NCBI RefSeq assembly: GCF_018130065.1
Contig: NZ_JAFCME010000016.1
Location: forward strand, 116,635-180,634
Direction: 5' to 3'
Length of the DNA stretch: 64,000 nucleotides
From: Bradyrhizobium sp. AUGA SZCCT0158
Lineage (GTDB): Bacteria > Pseudomonadota > Alphaproteobacteria > Rhizobiales > Xanthobacteraceae
The position numbers and the translations under genes are program-made. The notes beneath the pieces are model-generated. The model did not search any database. It was not told the DNA's origin and saw only the letters and a program-made list of their open reading frames with translations. Shown here piece by piece: positions 7,140 through 14,541 of the stretch; within the stretch, counting starts at the first letter, position 1; the number at the start of each line of letters is the position of its first letter.

Positions 7140-8797
7140 GCGGCTTTTGCTCCCTGATCCGACTTGGCGCTGCTTTCGCCATCCGACGAATGAACCGTAA
7201 CGATTTGGCCATTGCCCTTGCGCGACATCGAGCCCGGCGGCAGGCCGTACTGCTTCTCGAGTTCAAACTCATGCGCCATCTCGCGGGCGCGCTGCTCGCG
7301 GATGTCGCGGGCATCCCTGCCCTGCTCGGCCGCTTCGTCTTCCTCGCTGGACAGGTTGTTGTCCATGCGCGTACCGGCGGCCTGCGCTTCCTTCAGCGGA
7401 TCGACCCAGCCGCGGCCGGCGTAGATCCATTTGGCCTGCGTCCAGGCGAGACGGCGCGAATAGAAATCGGCCGGCTTGCAATCCGGGATCCGGCCACGGT
7501 TGACCGCCTCCTCGAACCAGAGGTCGTAGACCACGCTGCACCAGCCGTCGGAGACCATCTGCCGGCAGGCGTAGAAATAGCGCCAGGCTTCCAGCAGCGC
7601 TGCGCGGGCGCTGGAATAGTTGGTCTTGCTGAAATCCTTGAAGATCAGCTCGTAGGGCATGTTGAGCCCTGTCCCGATATGGCGCAGCATCAAGGTCGCA
7701 AACGCGTCCAGCTCGCTGTCGGGGCCGCCGGGAATGAACGGATTGAGCTTGGTGCCGGGCGGCAGCGGGATGATCGCCCCGCCCTTCATCTGCACGCGCC
7801 ATTCGTTCAGCGCCGTGTGATAATCCGCCATCTTGTCGCCGCCGAACGTGGTGACGAAAGATTCCTGATCCATCGGCGTTTCCATCGCCGCGAAGATCAT
7901 CGCGTTCAGCACGGTCGAGCGCAGTTTTTCGACGGTCAGGTGGTCGTACATCTTGAACATGCGCGCGACCGGCGCGATCGGCGGGCGGCCGCGGTTCTGG
8001 CCGATGCGGTTCGGCTCGAAGGCGTGGATAACGCGCGCACGGCCGAAATCGGTCCAGGCCGGGATACGCTCCCAGACGCCGGAGAATGGCGTGCCGCCGA
8101 AGCCAAAGAGGTCGCCGGGATGGCTCTTGCGGATGTTGTAGGCGACCGGCGCGCCATAAGCGTCGATCTCGATGCCGCCGCGCAGGGTCGCAGAATCGCT
8201 TTTTCCGTTCGGGTTGGACAGCCGCGCCGGGTCGACCAGCTGGAGACAAGTGTTCCAGCGCGAACCGCGATCGGTCAGCCAGAGCGGCAGCGCCAGAATT
8301 TCGCCGGCGGAGGCGAGCGTTGCCGCCTGCAGCCGAGTCGCGCCGTGAAAGTTTGAGCGCGCGGCGGCGTCGAAATACACACCGTCGGCAAACCCCTTCC
8401 ATTCCGCCTCGACCTCGCGCGACCAGCCGTCGACCCAGGTCGCATCCTTCTTCAGCGCGACGCGATCCGGGTTCGGCTTGCAGACGACGCGCGGCCCGAT
8501 GACGTTGTCGACATAGGTACGCTCGGCGCCGGCGGCGACGCCGTTGTTGCGCGCCAGATCGTCGCCGCGCGCGTTGATGGTGTCGAGCTCGCCGAGCAGC
8601 GCAGCATCCGGCGACACGCGCCAGGGATTCCATGACGACATGTCCTTGGCGTTGAGCGACGCCGCGGCATACGACGTCTCGACCTCCGGCCGCGCGGATA
8701 CCGACACTCGCCGCGGCTCGATCACGGCAACCGACGACGAGCCTGCGCAAATTTGCGCAGGCTGCGACGCTAGCCATGGGTTGGGCAGGTCCTGCAT
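7136..8797 (-). CDS. portal protein (lambda gpB family)
   Basis: A lambda-family portal of 553 residues from the ATG at 8797; a TTG at 8812 is an alternative that would overlap gpW. The portal forms the dodecameric DNA gate at one capsid vertex and binds terminase. Recognisable blocks are NNGVAAGAERTYVDNVIGP, the segment MPYELIFKDFSKTNYSSARA and the WTQAKWIYAGRGWVDP region. The N-terminal 25 residues include the peptide QPAQICAG, encoded by a perfect 22-bp palindrome that also occurs at 5772, which suggests a small insertion. The C-terminus is acidic and then basic, probably disordered. Confidence 0.88.
   Translation of the reverse strand: MQDLPNPWLASQPAQICAGSSSVAVIEPRRVSVSARPEVETSYAAASLNAKDMSSWNPWRVSPDAALLGELDTINARGDDLARNNGVAAGAERTYVDNVIGPRVVCKPNPDRVALKKDATWVDGWSREVEAEWKGFADGVYFDAAARSNFHGATRLQAATLASAGEILALPLWLTDRGSRWNTCLQLVDPARLSNPNGKSDSATLRGGIEIDAYGAPVAYNIRKSHPGDLFGFGGTPFSGVWERIPAWTDFGRARVIHAFEPNRIGQNRGRPPIAPVARMFKMYDHLTVEKLRSTVLNAMIFAAMETPMDQESFVTTFGGDKMADYHTALNEWRVQMKGGAIIPLPPGTKLNPFIPGGPDSELDAFATLMLRHIGTGLNMPYELIFKDFSKTNYSSARAALLEAWRYFYACRQMVSDGWCSVVYDLWFEEAVNRGRIPDCKPADFYSRRLAWTQAKWIYAGRGWVDPLKEAQAAGTRMDNNLSSEEDEAAEQGRDARDIREQRAREMAHEFELEKQYGLPPGSMSRKGNGQIVTVHSSDGESSAKSDQGAKAA
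8741..8762. repeat. 22-bp perfect palindrome, copy 2, inside portal gene
   Basis: Identical to the palindrome at 5772-5793. Here it is translated as part of the poorly conserved portal N-terminus (PAQICAG) without breaking the reading frame. Confidence 0.8.
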
Positions 8798-8808
8798 CGA
8801 TTGTCCGT

Positions 8809-9042
8809 TCAAAAGCCGAAATAGATCGGGCGCGAGACCTTGCGCACGTCGCCATCGAGGCCGCCGATCTGGGCACGCAGCGACGCGATGTAGGCATCGA
8901 GCTTGTCGATGTCGGTCCGCGCGTAGGTGACTTCGTTCTGGCCGTTGTACTTCACGGTCGCGGCCAGCGAGCCGGTCAGCAGCTTGTGCTTCGCGGCTTC
9001 CGCCTCCGTCAGCCAGCCCTGCAGTGTGTCGAGATCGGCCAT
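8809..9042 (-). CDS. gpW-like head-tail joining protein
   Basis: A 77-residue protein of the lambda gpW family, starting MADLDTLQGWLTEAEAAKHK and containing the diagnostic YNGQNEVTYARTDIDKLDAYI segment. gpW plugs the portal after packaging and is needed for tail attachment. I chose ATG 9042 because the homology begins there; a longer frame from 9087 adds residues not seen in the family. It is placed between terminase and portal, as in lambda, but here a rightward cargo gene intervenes between it and terminase. Confidence 0.85.
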   Translation of the reverse strand: MADLDTLQGWLTEAEAAKHKLLTGSLAATVKYNGQNEVTYARTDIDKLDAYIASLRAQIGGLDGDVRKVSRPIYFGF

Positions 9043-9288
9043 GAGTTCGTCCGTTTTAAACTTCGGGGATCGCAAGCTCTTGATCACTCTGCCGGCTCCG
9101 CCCGTGGCCGATGTCCGGTCGCCAGGTCAAGCGGACAATCAAACGACGTTCTGACTTCCGAAATTAACCCATTTCGGACATCGGACTGATCCGCCTGTGA
9201 GGCCGGCGCTTGCCCATTTCCTCCTCGCAAGTGGTTCGAGGCTGCTATAGATTAGCAATTGCGCAAGGCACCTTTTGGGGGTGGTCAC

Positions 9289-10263
9289 ATGAGACGGCGC
9301 GAATTCATCACGCTCATCGGTGGTGTGGCGACATGGCCACTAGCGGCGCGCGCGCAGAAATCCGGCAAGATCTGGCGGATTGGCTACGTCGGTACCGGAG
9401 GATTGGGCGATCAGTTGTTTCATGCTTTTACGCAGAAGCTCGACGCTCTTGGTCATACTCAAGGGAAGAGCATCCTCGTAAACCGTTTGAATGTGCCGCC
9501 GCAGTCGAAGGCAATCGAAGCCGCCATCACCAGGCTGATTCCCGAATCCGATATTCTCGTCGTATGGGGTACTATTGGTGGAGCAGCAGCAAAGGCCATG
9601 ACATCTACCGTCCCCACAGTATTTCTGTCAGTCGGCGCCCCTGTCGACATTGGATTAGTTCAAAGTCTCTCTCATCCCGGCGGCAACATGACAGGGGTTA
9701 CGTTTGAAGCGGCGACAGACACCTATGCAAAGCGCCTGCAGATGCTGAAGGAGGTCGTGCCGACTCTCGAACGGGTCGCTGTTCTAGGTGCGCAGGGCGA
9801 TCCGAATGTTTCGTTCGGCATGGCGTCGCTGGAGAAGGCCGCCCCCGCGATGAATGTCGAATTGATGTCAGTTTATGTCGAGTCTGCAGATGGTCTACCC
9901 TCCGCATTTGATCAAATGCAGCGAAGTCGCGTCAGCGGTTTGATCGTGGTTGCGGGCCTACTCACCTCCATAAACTCAAAAATGATCGCGGAGCTCTCTC
10001 TTGCCCATCGCCTGCCGTCTTGCCACGGGTTCAGGGAATCGGTTGTGGCAGGAGGCCTGGTCAGCTTGGGGCCGGACCTTTTTGCGATAGTGAGGCAAGG
10101 CGCGGTTTATCTTGACAAGATTATTCGCGGAGCCAAGCCCGCCGACCTCCCTGTCGAACAACCAGATCGATACGAGATTTACATCAATCTCAAAACTGCC
10201 AGAGCATTAGGTCTCGAAGTCCCAGCACCACTTCTTGCCCGCGCTGACGGGGTGATTGAATAG
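9289..10263 (+). CDS. ABC-type substrate-binding protein (prophage cargo)
   Basis: A 324-residue protein of the ABC transporter substrate-binding family related to TrpX/BMP-like proteins (PF04392 type). It has the characteristic exported start MRRREFITLIGGVATWPLAA ending in ARAQ, consistent with a twin-arginine or Sec signal. The body has IWRIGYVGTGG, SVGAPVDIGLVQSLSHPGGN and VTGVTFEA-like blocks of the family. It is on the strand opposite to all neighbouring late genes, its wobble positions look less GC-rich, and no permease or ATPase is near. It interrupts the terminase-gpW junction, so it is best seen as an acquired moron. Ligand unknown. Confidence 0.75.
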   Translation: MRRREFITLIGGVATWPLAARAQKSGKIWRIGYVGTGGLGDQLFHAFTQKLDALGHTQGKSILVNRLNVPPQSKAIEAAITRLIPESDILVVWGTIGGAAAKAMTSTVPTVFLSVGAPVDIGLVQSLSHPGGNMTGVTFEAATDTYAKRLQMLKEVVPTLERVAVLGAQGDPNVSFGMASLEKAAPAMNVELMSVYVESADGLPSAFDQMQRSRVSGLIVVAGLLTSINSKMIAELSLAHRLPSCHGFRESVVAGGLVSLGPDLFAIVRQGAVYLDKIIRGAKPADLPVEQPDRYEIYINLKTARALGLEVPAPLLARADGVIE

Positions 10264-10358
10264 CTCTCCTCTTTGCTGCTGTGCATGAGACCGCTATTGC
10301 ACTTTTCGGACCTCCCTAGCACCGTCGGCGATGTCGGTTCTCGAAGGAAAAGTGGTCT

Positions 10359-12506
10359 CTAGAGATAGGGATTATCCGCGACCGTCACCGGCGGGCGCGG
10401 CAGCGCGGACTTGCGGTTGATCTCCGCCAGCGCCTTGACGGGCACGGGGGGCGGCGTTTCGGCACCGGCCACTCCGGCGTCGGCATCGTCATTGACGGGC
10501 GCGACCGCGGCGGCGGTCGACGCCGCATGATCGAACAGATCCGGCGCTAGCGGCGCTGACAGCTGCGCCAGTTCGGCGGCGCGATCGGCCCATTTCTTGT
10601 CGGACCATGCCCACAGCCCCGCGTGATGCGTCAGTGCCATGTTGTAGACCCGGCAATCGAGCCAGTGGTTCGGACCCTTGCGGGCCCAGATACGCTCCGG
10701 GCCGTCCTTGCCAATCTCGGTTTTGACGTACTCGCTCGACATGTGCCGGAAATACTCTTCCGGCGTATCCGACGGCCAATGGCAGTAGCCGTTCGGAAAA
10801 CCGGATTTGTTTTCCTTCGGCACCCGCGCCAGGTAGATCATCAGCGCGGCCTTCAGGCCGTAGGTGCCGATCAGCCAGATCCGAACGCCAAACTTTTTAG
10901 AGCGGCCCGCCTGCGGGCCGGAATGCTTCACCTCGGCGGCCTTGGCGCCGAAGATCGCAGGCTTCGACCAGCCGTCCTCACCCTTGATCGCCAGCGCGTT
11001 GTGCCGCCGCTTCACCCAAGGCGCGACCGCGTTGATGTTGAAGCCGCTGTCGACCGCGATCAGGTCGTCGCCGAGCCGGGCGCCCGATGCAAGCCGGAAG
11101 CCGCGATCGACGATGGCATCCAGTTTCGGCCAGGCGCCCTCGAAGGCCGTGTCGGTGGTGCCGGAGAGAAAGCCGCAACCGATCAGCGCGCTTTCCTTGT
11201 TCGGTCCCCAGCCGACGCGCTCCCAATAAAGCCCGTCGCCCTGGACGTCGACCGCCATCGTGAAATACAGCGCCCAGTGCGGTGCCGTGCCGAGATGCCA
11301 GTCCGGCTCGCGCCGGGCCGACATCTCCTCCCATTTCGGCCCCTCGCCCTTGGCCTCGTAAGACCGGCCGAGCGCCGCGTTCTGGAACGGTTTCTGCAGC
11401 TCCGGATCCTCGCCGGCCTCCGCTTCCTGCCGCGCGATCTCATCCCATGTTTCGAACGACGTGATCTCGCCGGTCTGCGAGTAGGAGTGGTCCAGCCGCG
11501 CTTCGTGCGGCGCGCGCCAAGCTGCGGCCTCATCCCGGTGCATCGTCAGCGGCGGCACCACGCCGTCGGCATCGGGAACGGTCGGAATCCAGCAGGCGCC
11601 GCGCGCAAGCGATTTCATTTCCGGCTTGTCGGCGTCGATGTGCTCGGTCTTGCACGACGGACAGAACCAACGGCAGCGGTACGGCGGCGTCTTGTTCTTC
11701 TGGATGTCCTCCCAGCGGACATCCGTGATCATGCCGCAGTCGTCGTTCTTGCACGCCATGTAAAAGCGGCGCTGGTCGCTCGCCATGTAGTCGCGGTCGA
11801 TGTCCGCGCCCTTCATGACCGGCGTCGAGATATCCAGCACCTTGGCGAGTCCGAACCGGCGATAGGTCTTCAGCCGCTTGTCGGACAGGCTCTTCGGATC
11901 GCCCTCACCCTCCGCGTTGTCGGTCCATGCGGATCGATCGTCGCGAACCATGAAGCGGATCGAATGTTGCCGCAACGTGGCGGCGGAATTCGCGCCGGCG
12001 AACAGGATGTAGCCGCCCTTGAAGCGCAGCCGGTTCGCGGTCGACCCTTCGCCGGATCGCGACTTCTGGGTCGAGACGACGCCGCCCTTCAGCGGGTTCA
12101 GCACGTCGGTGACCGCGATCGTCGGATCGAGCTTTTCGACCCGCCAGTCCTTTGCCGCGCTCACCGTCGGTCCGACATACATGCCCGGGCCAGGCGTCTT
12201 GTGCGCGAGGTAGCCGATCCAGTTGCAGGCGACCTCCGATCCGCCCGACTGCGCGCACTTCACATGGATGACGTTCTCGCAAGGATCATCCGGCGAGAGG
12301 CGGTCCATGATCTCAACCAGCTCCGGCGCAACGTCGTTGCTCCAGGGACCCGGCAGAACAGATGCCTCGGCGGAGACGACGCGCTCTTCGGCGGCCCATT
12401 CCGAAACCCGCTTGCGCGGATCAGGCCGCAGCGCGGTCGCCGCGGTCGTTTCGACGATGTGCCCGTTCGCCTTGATCCGCGCATCACTGTACTCGCGCAG
12501 GTTCAA
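10359..12506 (-). CDS. terminase large subunit (GpA family)
   Basis: A 715-residue packaging motor and nuclease of the lambda gpA family. The N-terminal ATPase has a Walker-A-like CAQSGGSE at 84-91 and a downstream hydrophobic segment ending in acidic residues (FMVRDDRS near 185-192). A family-typical zinc-ribbon-like segment has Cys at about 252, 257, 282 and 285. The C-terminal nuclease region includes AVDVQGDGLYWE and LIAVDSGFN, with acidic residues suitable for metal binding. It overlaps the small subunit gene by 23 bases. The length is slightly greater than lambda gpA (641), with a Pro/Ala-rich tail. Confidence 0.92.
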   Translation of the reverse strand: MNLREYSDARIKANGHIVETTAATALRPDPRKRVSEWAAEERVVSAEASVLPGPWSNDVAPELVEIMDRLSPDDPCENVIHVKCAQSGGSEVACNWIGYLAHKTPGPGMYVGPTVSAAKDWRVEKLDPTIAVTDVLNPLKGGVVSTQKSRSGEGSTANRLRFKGGYILFAGANSAATLRQHSIRFMVRDDRSAWTDNAEGEGDPKSLSDKRLKTYRRFGLAKVLDISTPVMKGADIDRDYMASDQRRFYMACKNDDCGMITDVRWEDIQKNKTPPYRCRWFCPSCKTEHIDADKPEMKSLARGACWIPTVPDADGVVPPLTMHRDEAAAWRAPHEARLDHSYSQTGEITSFETWDEIARQEAEAGEDPELQKPFQNAALGRSYEAKGEGPKWEEMSARREPDWHLGTAPHWALYFTMAVDVQGDGLYWERVGWGPNKESALIGCGFLSGTTDTAFEGAWPKLDAIVDRGFRLASGARLGDDLIAVDSGFNINAVAPWVKRRHNALAIKGEDGWSKPAIFGAKAAEVKHSGPQAGRSKKFGVRIWLIGTYGLKAALMIYLARVPKENKSGFPNGYCHWPSDTPEEYFRHMSSEYVKTEIGKDGPERIWARKGPNHWLDCRVYNMALTHHAGLWAWSDKKWADRAAELAQLSAPLAPDLFDHAASTAAAVAPVNDDADAGVAGAETPPPVPVKALAEINRKSALPRPPVTVADNPYL

Positions 12507-13146
12507 CTTCCGGTTCCTCTACACCGTCGCCGGAATCATCATCCTCCGGCTTGTCCAGGTCGCCAGCGAGCGCATCGAGCAGTTTCCTGACTTCCTCATC
12601 GAGGATGAGCCGCGCGGCGCGTTCATCGATGGCGTTCGCCACCCGCGGCGCGCAGATCGATGGCAGTGACAGAAGGCGGTCGCGCAATCGCCGGAACACG
12701 TTGAACGTCCGGTTTTCGATGTCGGCGCGATCGCAAGTTCGCTCCAGCCGTTCCTCGAGGTCGAGGCGATCGTTCTCCGCCTGGTAGGCGGCGCTGGTTT
12801 CCTTGTGGAGCAGGTAGCCCTTCGATTTGGGCTGCCCCTCTCCCGTCGTCTGCGCCGCGGGCGGCGAGGCATCGGCAGTGGCGACCTCGAGGCCGGGATT
12901 GCGCAGCGCCTGCGCCGGATCGGTCGTCTCGCCGATCGCCCGGTCGTACGCCACGCGGTTGACCAGGATTTCGGAACCGGGGCCCGGCTTGGTTTCGAGC
13001 AGCCCGCCGTCAACCAGACGCTTCACCCGCTTCGAAACGCCCTGCTTCGACTTGCCCTTGATCTCCGCCAGCTTCGATATCGAAACCCAGACCTCGGCGA
13101 TCTCGCCCGGCGCGCCGCCGTCAACCGGTTGACCCCGCACCGTCAA
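12484..13146 (-). CDS. terminase small subunit-like DNA-binding protein
   Basis: A 220-residue protein directly before the large terminase subunit. Residues about 20-60 form a winged helix-turn-helix (WVSISKLAEIKGKSKQGVSK) and a C-terminal helical region ends in an acidic tail (DKPEDDDSGDGVEEPE) that could contact the large subunit. Both features fit a small terminase subunit that recognises the packaging site. The sequence is not close to lambda Nu1, so the call rests on the HTH, size and position. Confidence 0.7.
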   Translation of the reverse strand: MTVRGQPVDGGAPGEIAEVWVSISKLAEIKGKSKQGVSKRVKRLVDGGLLETKPGPGSEILVNRVAYDRAIGETTDPAQALRNPGLEVATADASPPAAQTTGEGQPKSKGYLLHKETSAAYQAENDRLDLEERLERTCDRADIENRTFNVFRRLRDRLLSLPSICAPRVANAIDERAARLILDEEVRKLLDALAGDLDKPEDDDSGDGVEEPEVEPARVQ

Positions 13147-13447
13147 CTCCCGTCAACCCCGTCAACCCTGCGAAAAAACATCAAAACTGCAAAAATCCCG
13201 GAATGGACTGACCCGCGAAGCAACTTAATCGTGGGAAGGACCCAGAGGCCCCCGCCCATCAAATGGCGAGCGGCCTCGTCGGATGCCGCGAGGCCGCTCC
13301 CAAGTCTAGGGAGGAAACGCCCAAGGAGGGCAGCGATAGCGCACGATCATAGCTAGATGCACCTGCCGCGACGTGTCACGGTTGAGGGAGGGACACCAGA
13401 CGAGGAAAGAAACGCTGCCGCACAACCTATGTGCTTAGAAACGACAA
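13147..13447 (-). other. late-operon leader with strong hairpin
   Basis: About 300 bases between a terminator and the terminase small subunit start, with no convincing gene. It contains an 11-base-pair stem GAGCGGCCTCG / CGAGGCCGCTC at 13268-13278 and 13289-13299 without a U-tract, so it is not a classical terminator. The diverged terminator-linked box at 13424-13435 is at its upstream end. This is where a late promoter or an antiterminator-loading site would be expected, but I see no clear promoter. Confidence 0.45.
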
Positions 13448-13475
13448 AGGCCCGACACGTTGCCGTGTCGGGCCT
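13448..13475 (-). terminator. intrinsic terminator after MNT nucleotidyltransferase gene
   Basis: Perfect stem AGGCCCGACAC / GTGTCGGGCCT with a 6-base loop, followed on the minus strand by TTTGTCGTTT. It begins one base after the nucleotidyltransferase stop codon and separates the early/middle block from the late block. Confidence 0.85.
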
Positions 13476-13476
13476 G

Positions 13477-13839
13477 TTACATCGATCTGGACCAGAGCCT
13501 TATCCCAAACTCGCGTGGATCGAACGGGGTGTCATTGTCGATGTCATCTCGCATGGCAACCAGACTGACATCCGTTTTCACAATGGCCCTTAGCTCATCC
13601 TTCCAGTCCTCAAACAGAAATACATAGTCGCCCAGCGCCCAGTCGTGATTGCCCTTCTTGGGGCACAGCTCAATCGCAATATCGTGATCGCTGTCCGGCC
13701 GATTGCTGCCTTTTGCCCGACTACCAAAAAGCCACAAGGAGAAGATCGCGCTCTTGCTTGATGCCCAGTCCCGCAAACGATCCAACGTTTCCGGTGGTAG
13801 ATCCATCGATATGGCGCGCTTCGCACTTTGCGTGGCCAA
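13477..13839 (-). CDS. orphan minimal nucleotidyltransferase (MNT domain)
   Basis: A 120-residue single-domain protein of the MNT/polymerase-beta superfamily. The motif LFGSRAKGSNRPDSDHDIAI at 38-57 has the conserved GS and the two metal-binding Asp residues (51 and 53). MNT proteins commonly act as antitoxins that AMPylate a HEPN partner toxin, but no HEPN gene is adjacent here: the neighbours are the NusG-like gene and the terminase genes. It could target a host component or be a residual half of a toxin-antitoxin or defence module. The gene ends immediately at a strong terminator. Confidence 0.75.
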   Translation of the reverse strand: MATQSAKRAISMDLPPETLDRLRDWASSKSAIFSLWLFGSRAKGSNRPDSDHDIAIELCPKKGNHDWALGDYVFLFEDWKDELRAIVKTDVSLVAMRDDIDNDTPFDPREFGIRLWSRSM

Positions 13840-13883
13840 CGGGGTGGCTGCAAGGGTGGCTGTTTGGGGTGGCTGGCTGAAGG

Positions 13884-14534
13884 CTACGCTTTGGAGACCT
13901 GCCAGTATTCCAGTTCGACGGGTGTAGCGCGTCCGAATATCTGCACCGCTACCTTGATTCGCATGCTGGCGTCCATCTTCTCGATCGGCACGTCGAGCCC
14001 TTCCTCGACTATGCCGGGGAAAGAAGCGAACGGCCCGTGATTCACGACGACACTCTCGCCGACATCGAAGAACACCCGCAGACTGTCGGACGTGGTGACC
14101 GGCGAACCCACACGCTCCCTCACCCGCGAGATCAGTTCATCCGGCATCCAGATCGGCAAGCCCTTCTGGCCCATAAGCCCGACGCCCGCATAGTCGAAGG
14201 CCTCGCGCCAGCCGCGGACAGCGATGTCAAAGCGGGTGAACACGTACCGAGGGAAAACAGCGGACTCGCGCGGCTGCATCACGGTGAGCCCAGATCGCCG
14301 CTGCGCTGCCGACATCGCGCGCCTTGGCATCGGCTTCATCTGAATCACGGTCGGATAGTACGTCTCCAGCTTATAGCGAACGAAGGCGTCAAGCACCTGC
14401 TGGTCGCTGTTGCGGAGGCATTGCACGATGTACCATTTCGGTCCGGGTGCTTCGCGGGCAGCCTTCCGTTCGGCAGCGCGACGCTCCGCCTCAATCCGAC
14501 CAAGGCCCGTCCTGTCGTATTCCCTCATCAGCAT
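13884..14534 (-). CDS. NusG/RfaH-like transcription antitermination protein
   Basis: A 216-residue NusG paralogue. After a charged N-terminal extension of 30 residues comes a NusG N-terminal (NGN) domain beginning KWYIVQC at 33-39 and including VFPRYVFTRFD near 93-104. The C-terminal KOW-type module is VFFDVGESVVVNHGPFASFP at about 154-173, ending in VELEYWQV. NusG proteins bind RNA polymerase and modify elongation; specialised paralogues such as RfaH and LoaP act on chosen operons. I chose ATG 14534 because it has a GAGGGA site; an ATG at 14582 would overlap the previous gene. Its place just before the late genes is that of a late-gene antiterminator. Confidence 0.75.
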   Translation of the reverse strand: MLMREYDRTGLGRIEAERRAAERKAAREAPGPKWYIVQCLRNSDQQVLDAFVRYKLETYYPTVIQMKPMPRRAMSAAQRRSGLTVMQPRESAVFPRYVFTRFDIAVRGWREAFDYAGVGLMGQKGLPIWMPDELISRVRERVGSPVTTSDSLRVFFDVGESVVVNHGPFASFPGIVEEGLDVPIEKMDASMRIKVAVQIFGRATPVELEYWQVSKA

Positions 14535-14541
14535 AGTTCCC

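Noticed and set aside
10623..12590. 655-codon frame on the plus strand
   Set aside because: Antisense to the terminase large subunit, with composition typical of a shadow frame.
13357..13593. 78-codon plus-strand frame over the terminator near 13460
   Set aside because: It runs through a terminator hairpin and antisense to the nucleotidyltransferase gene, with no ribosome site.
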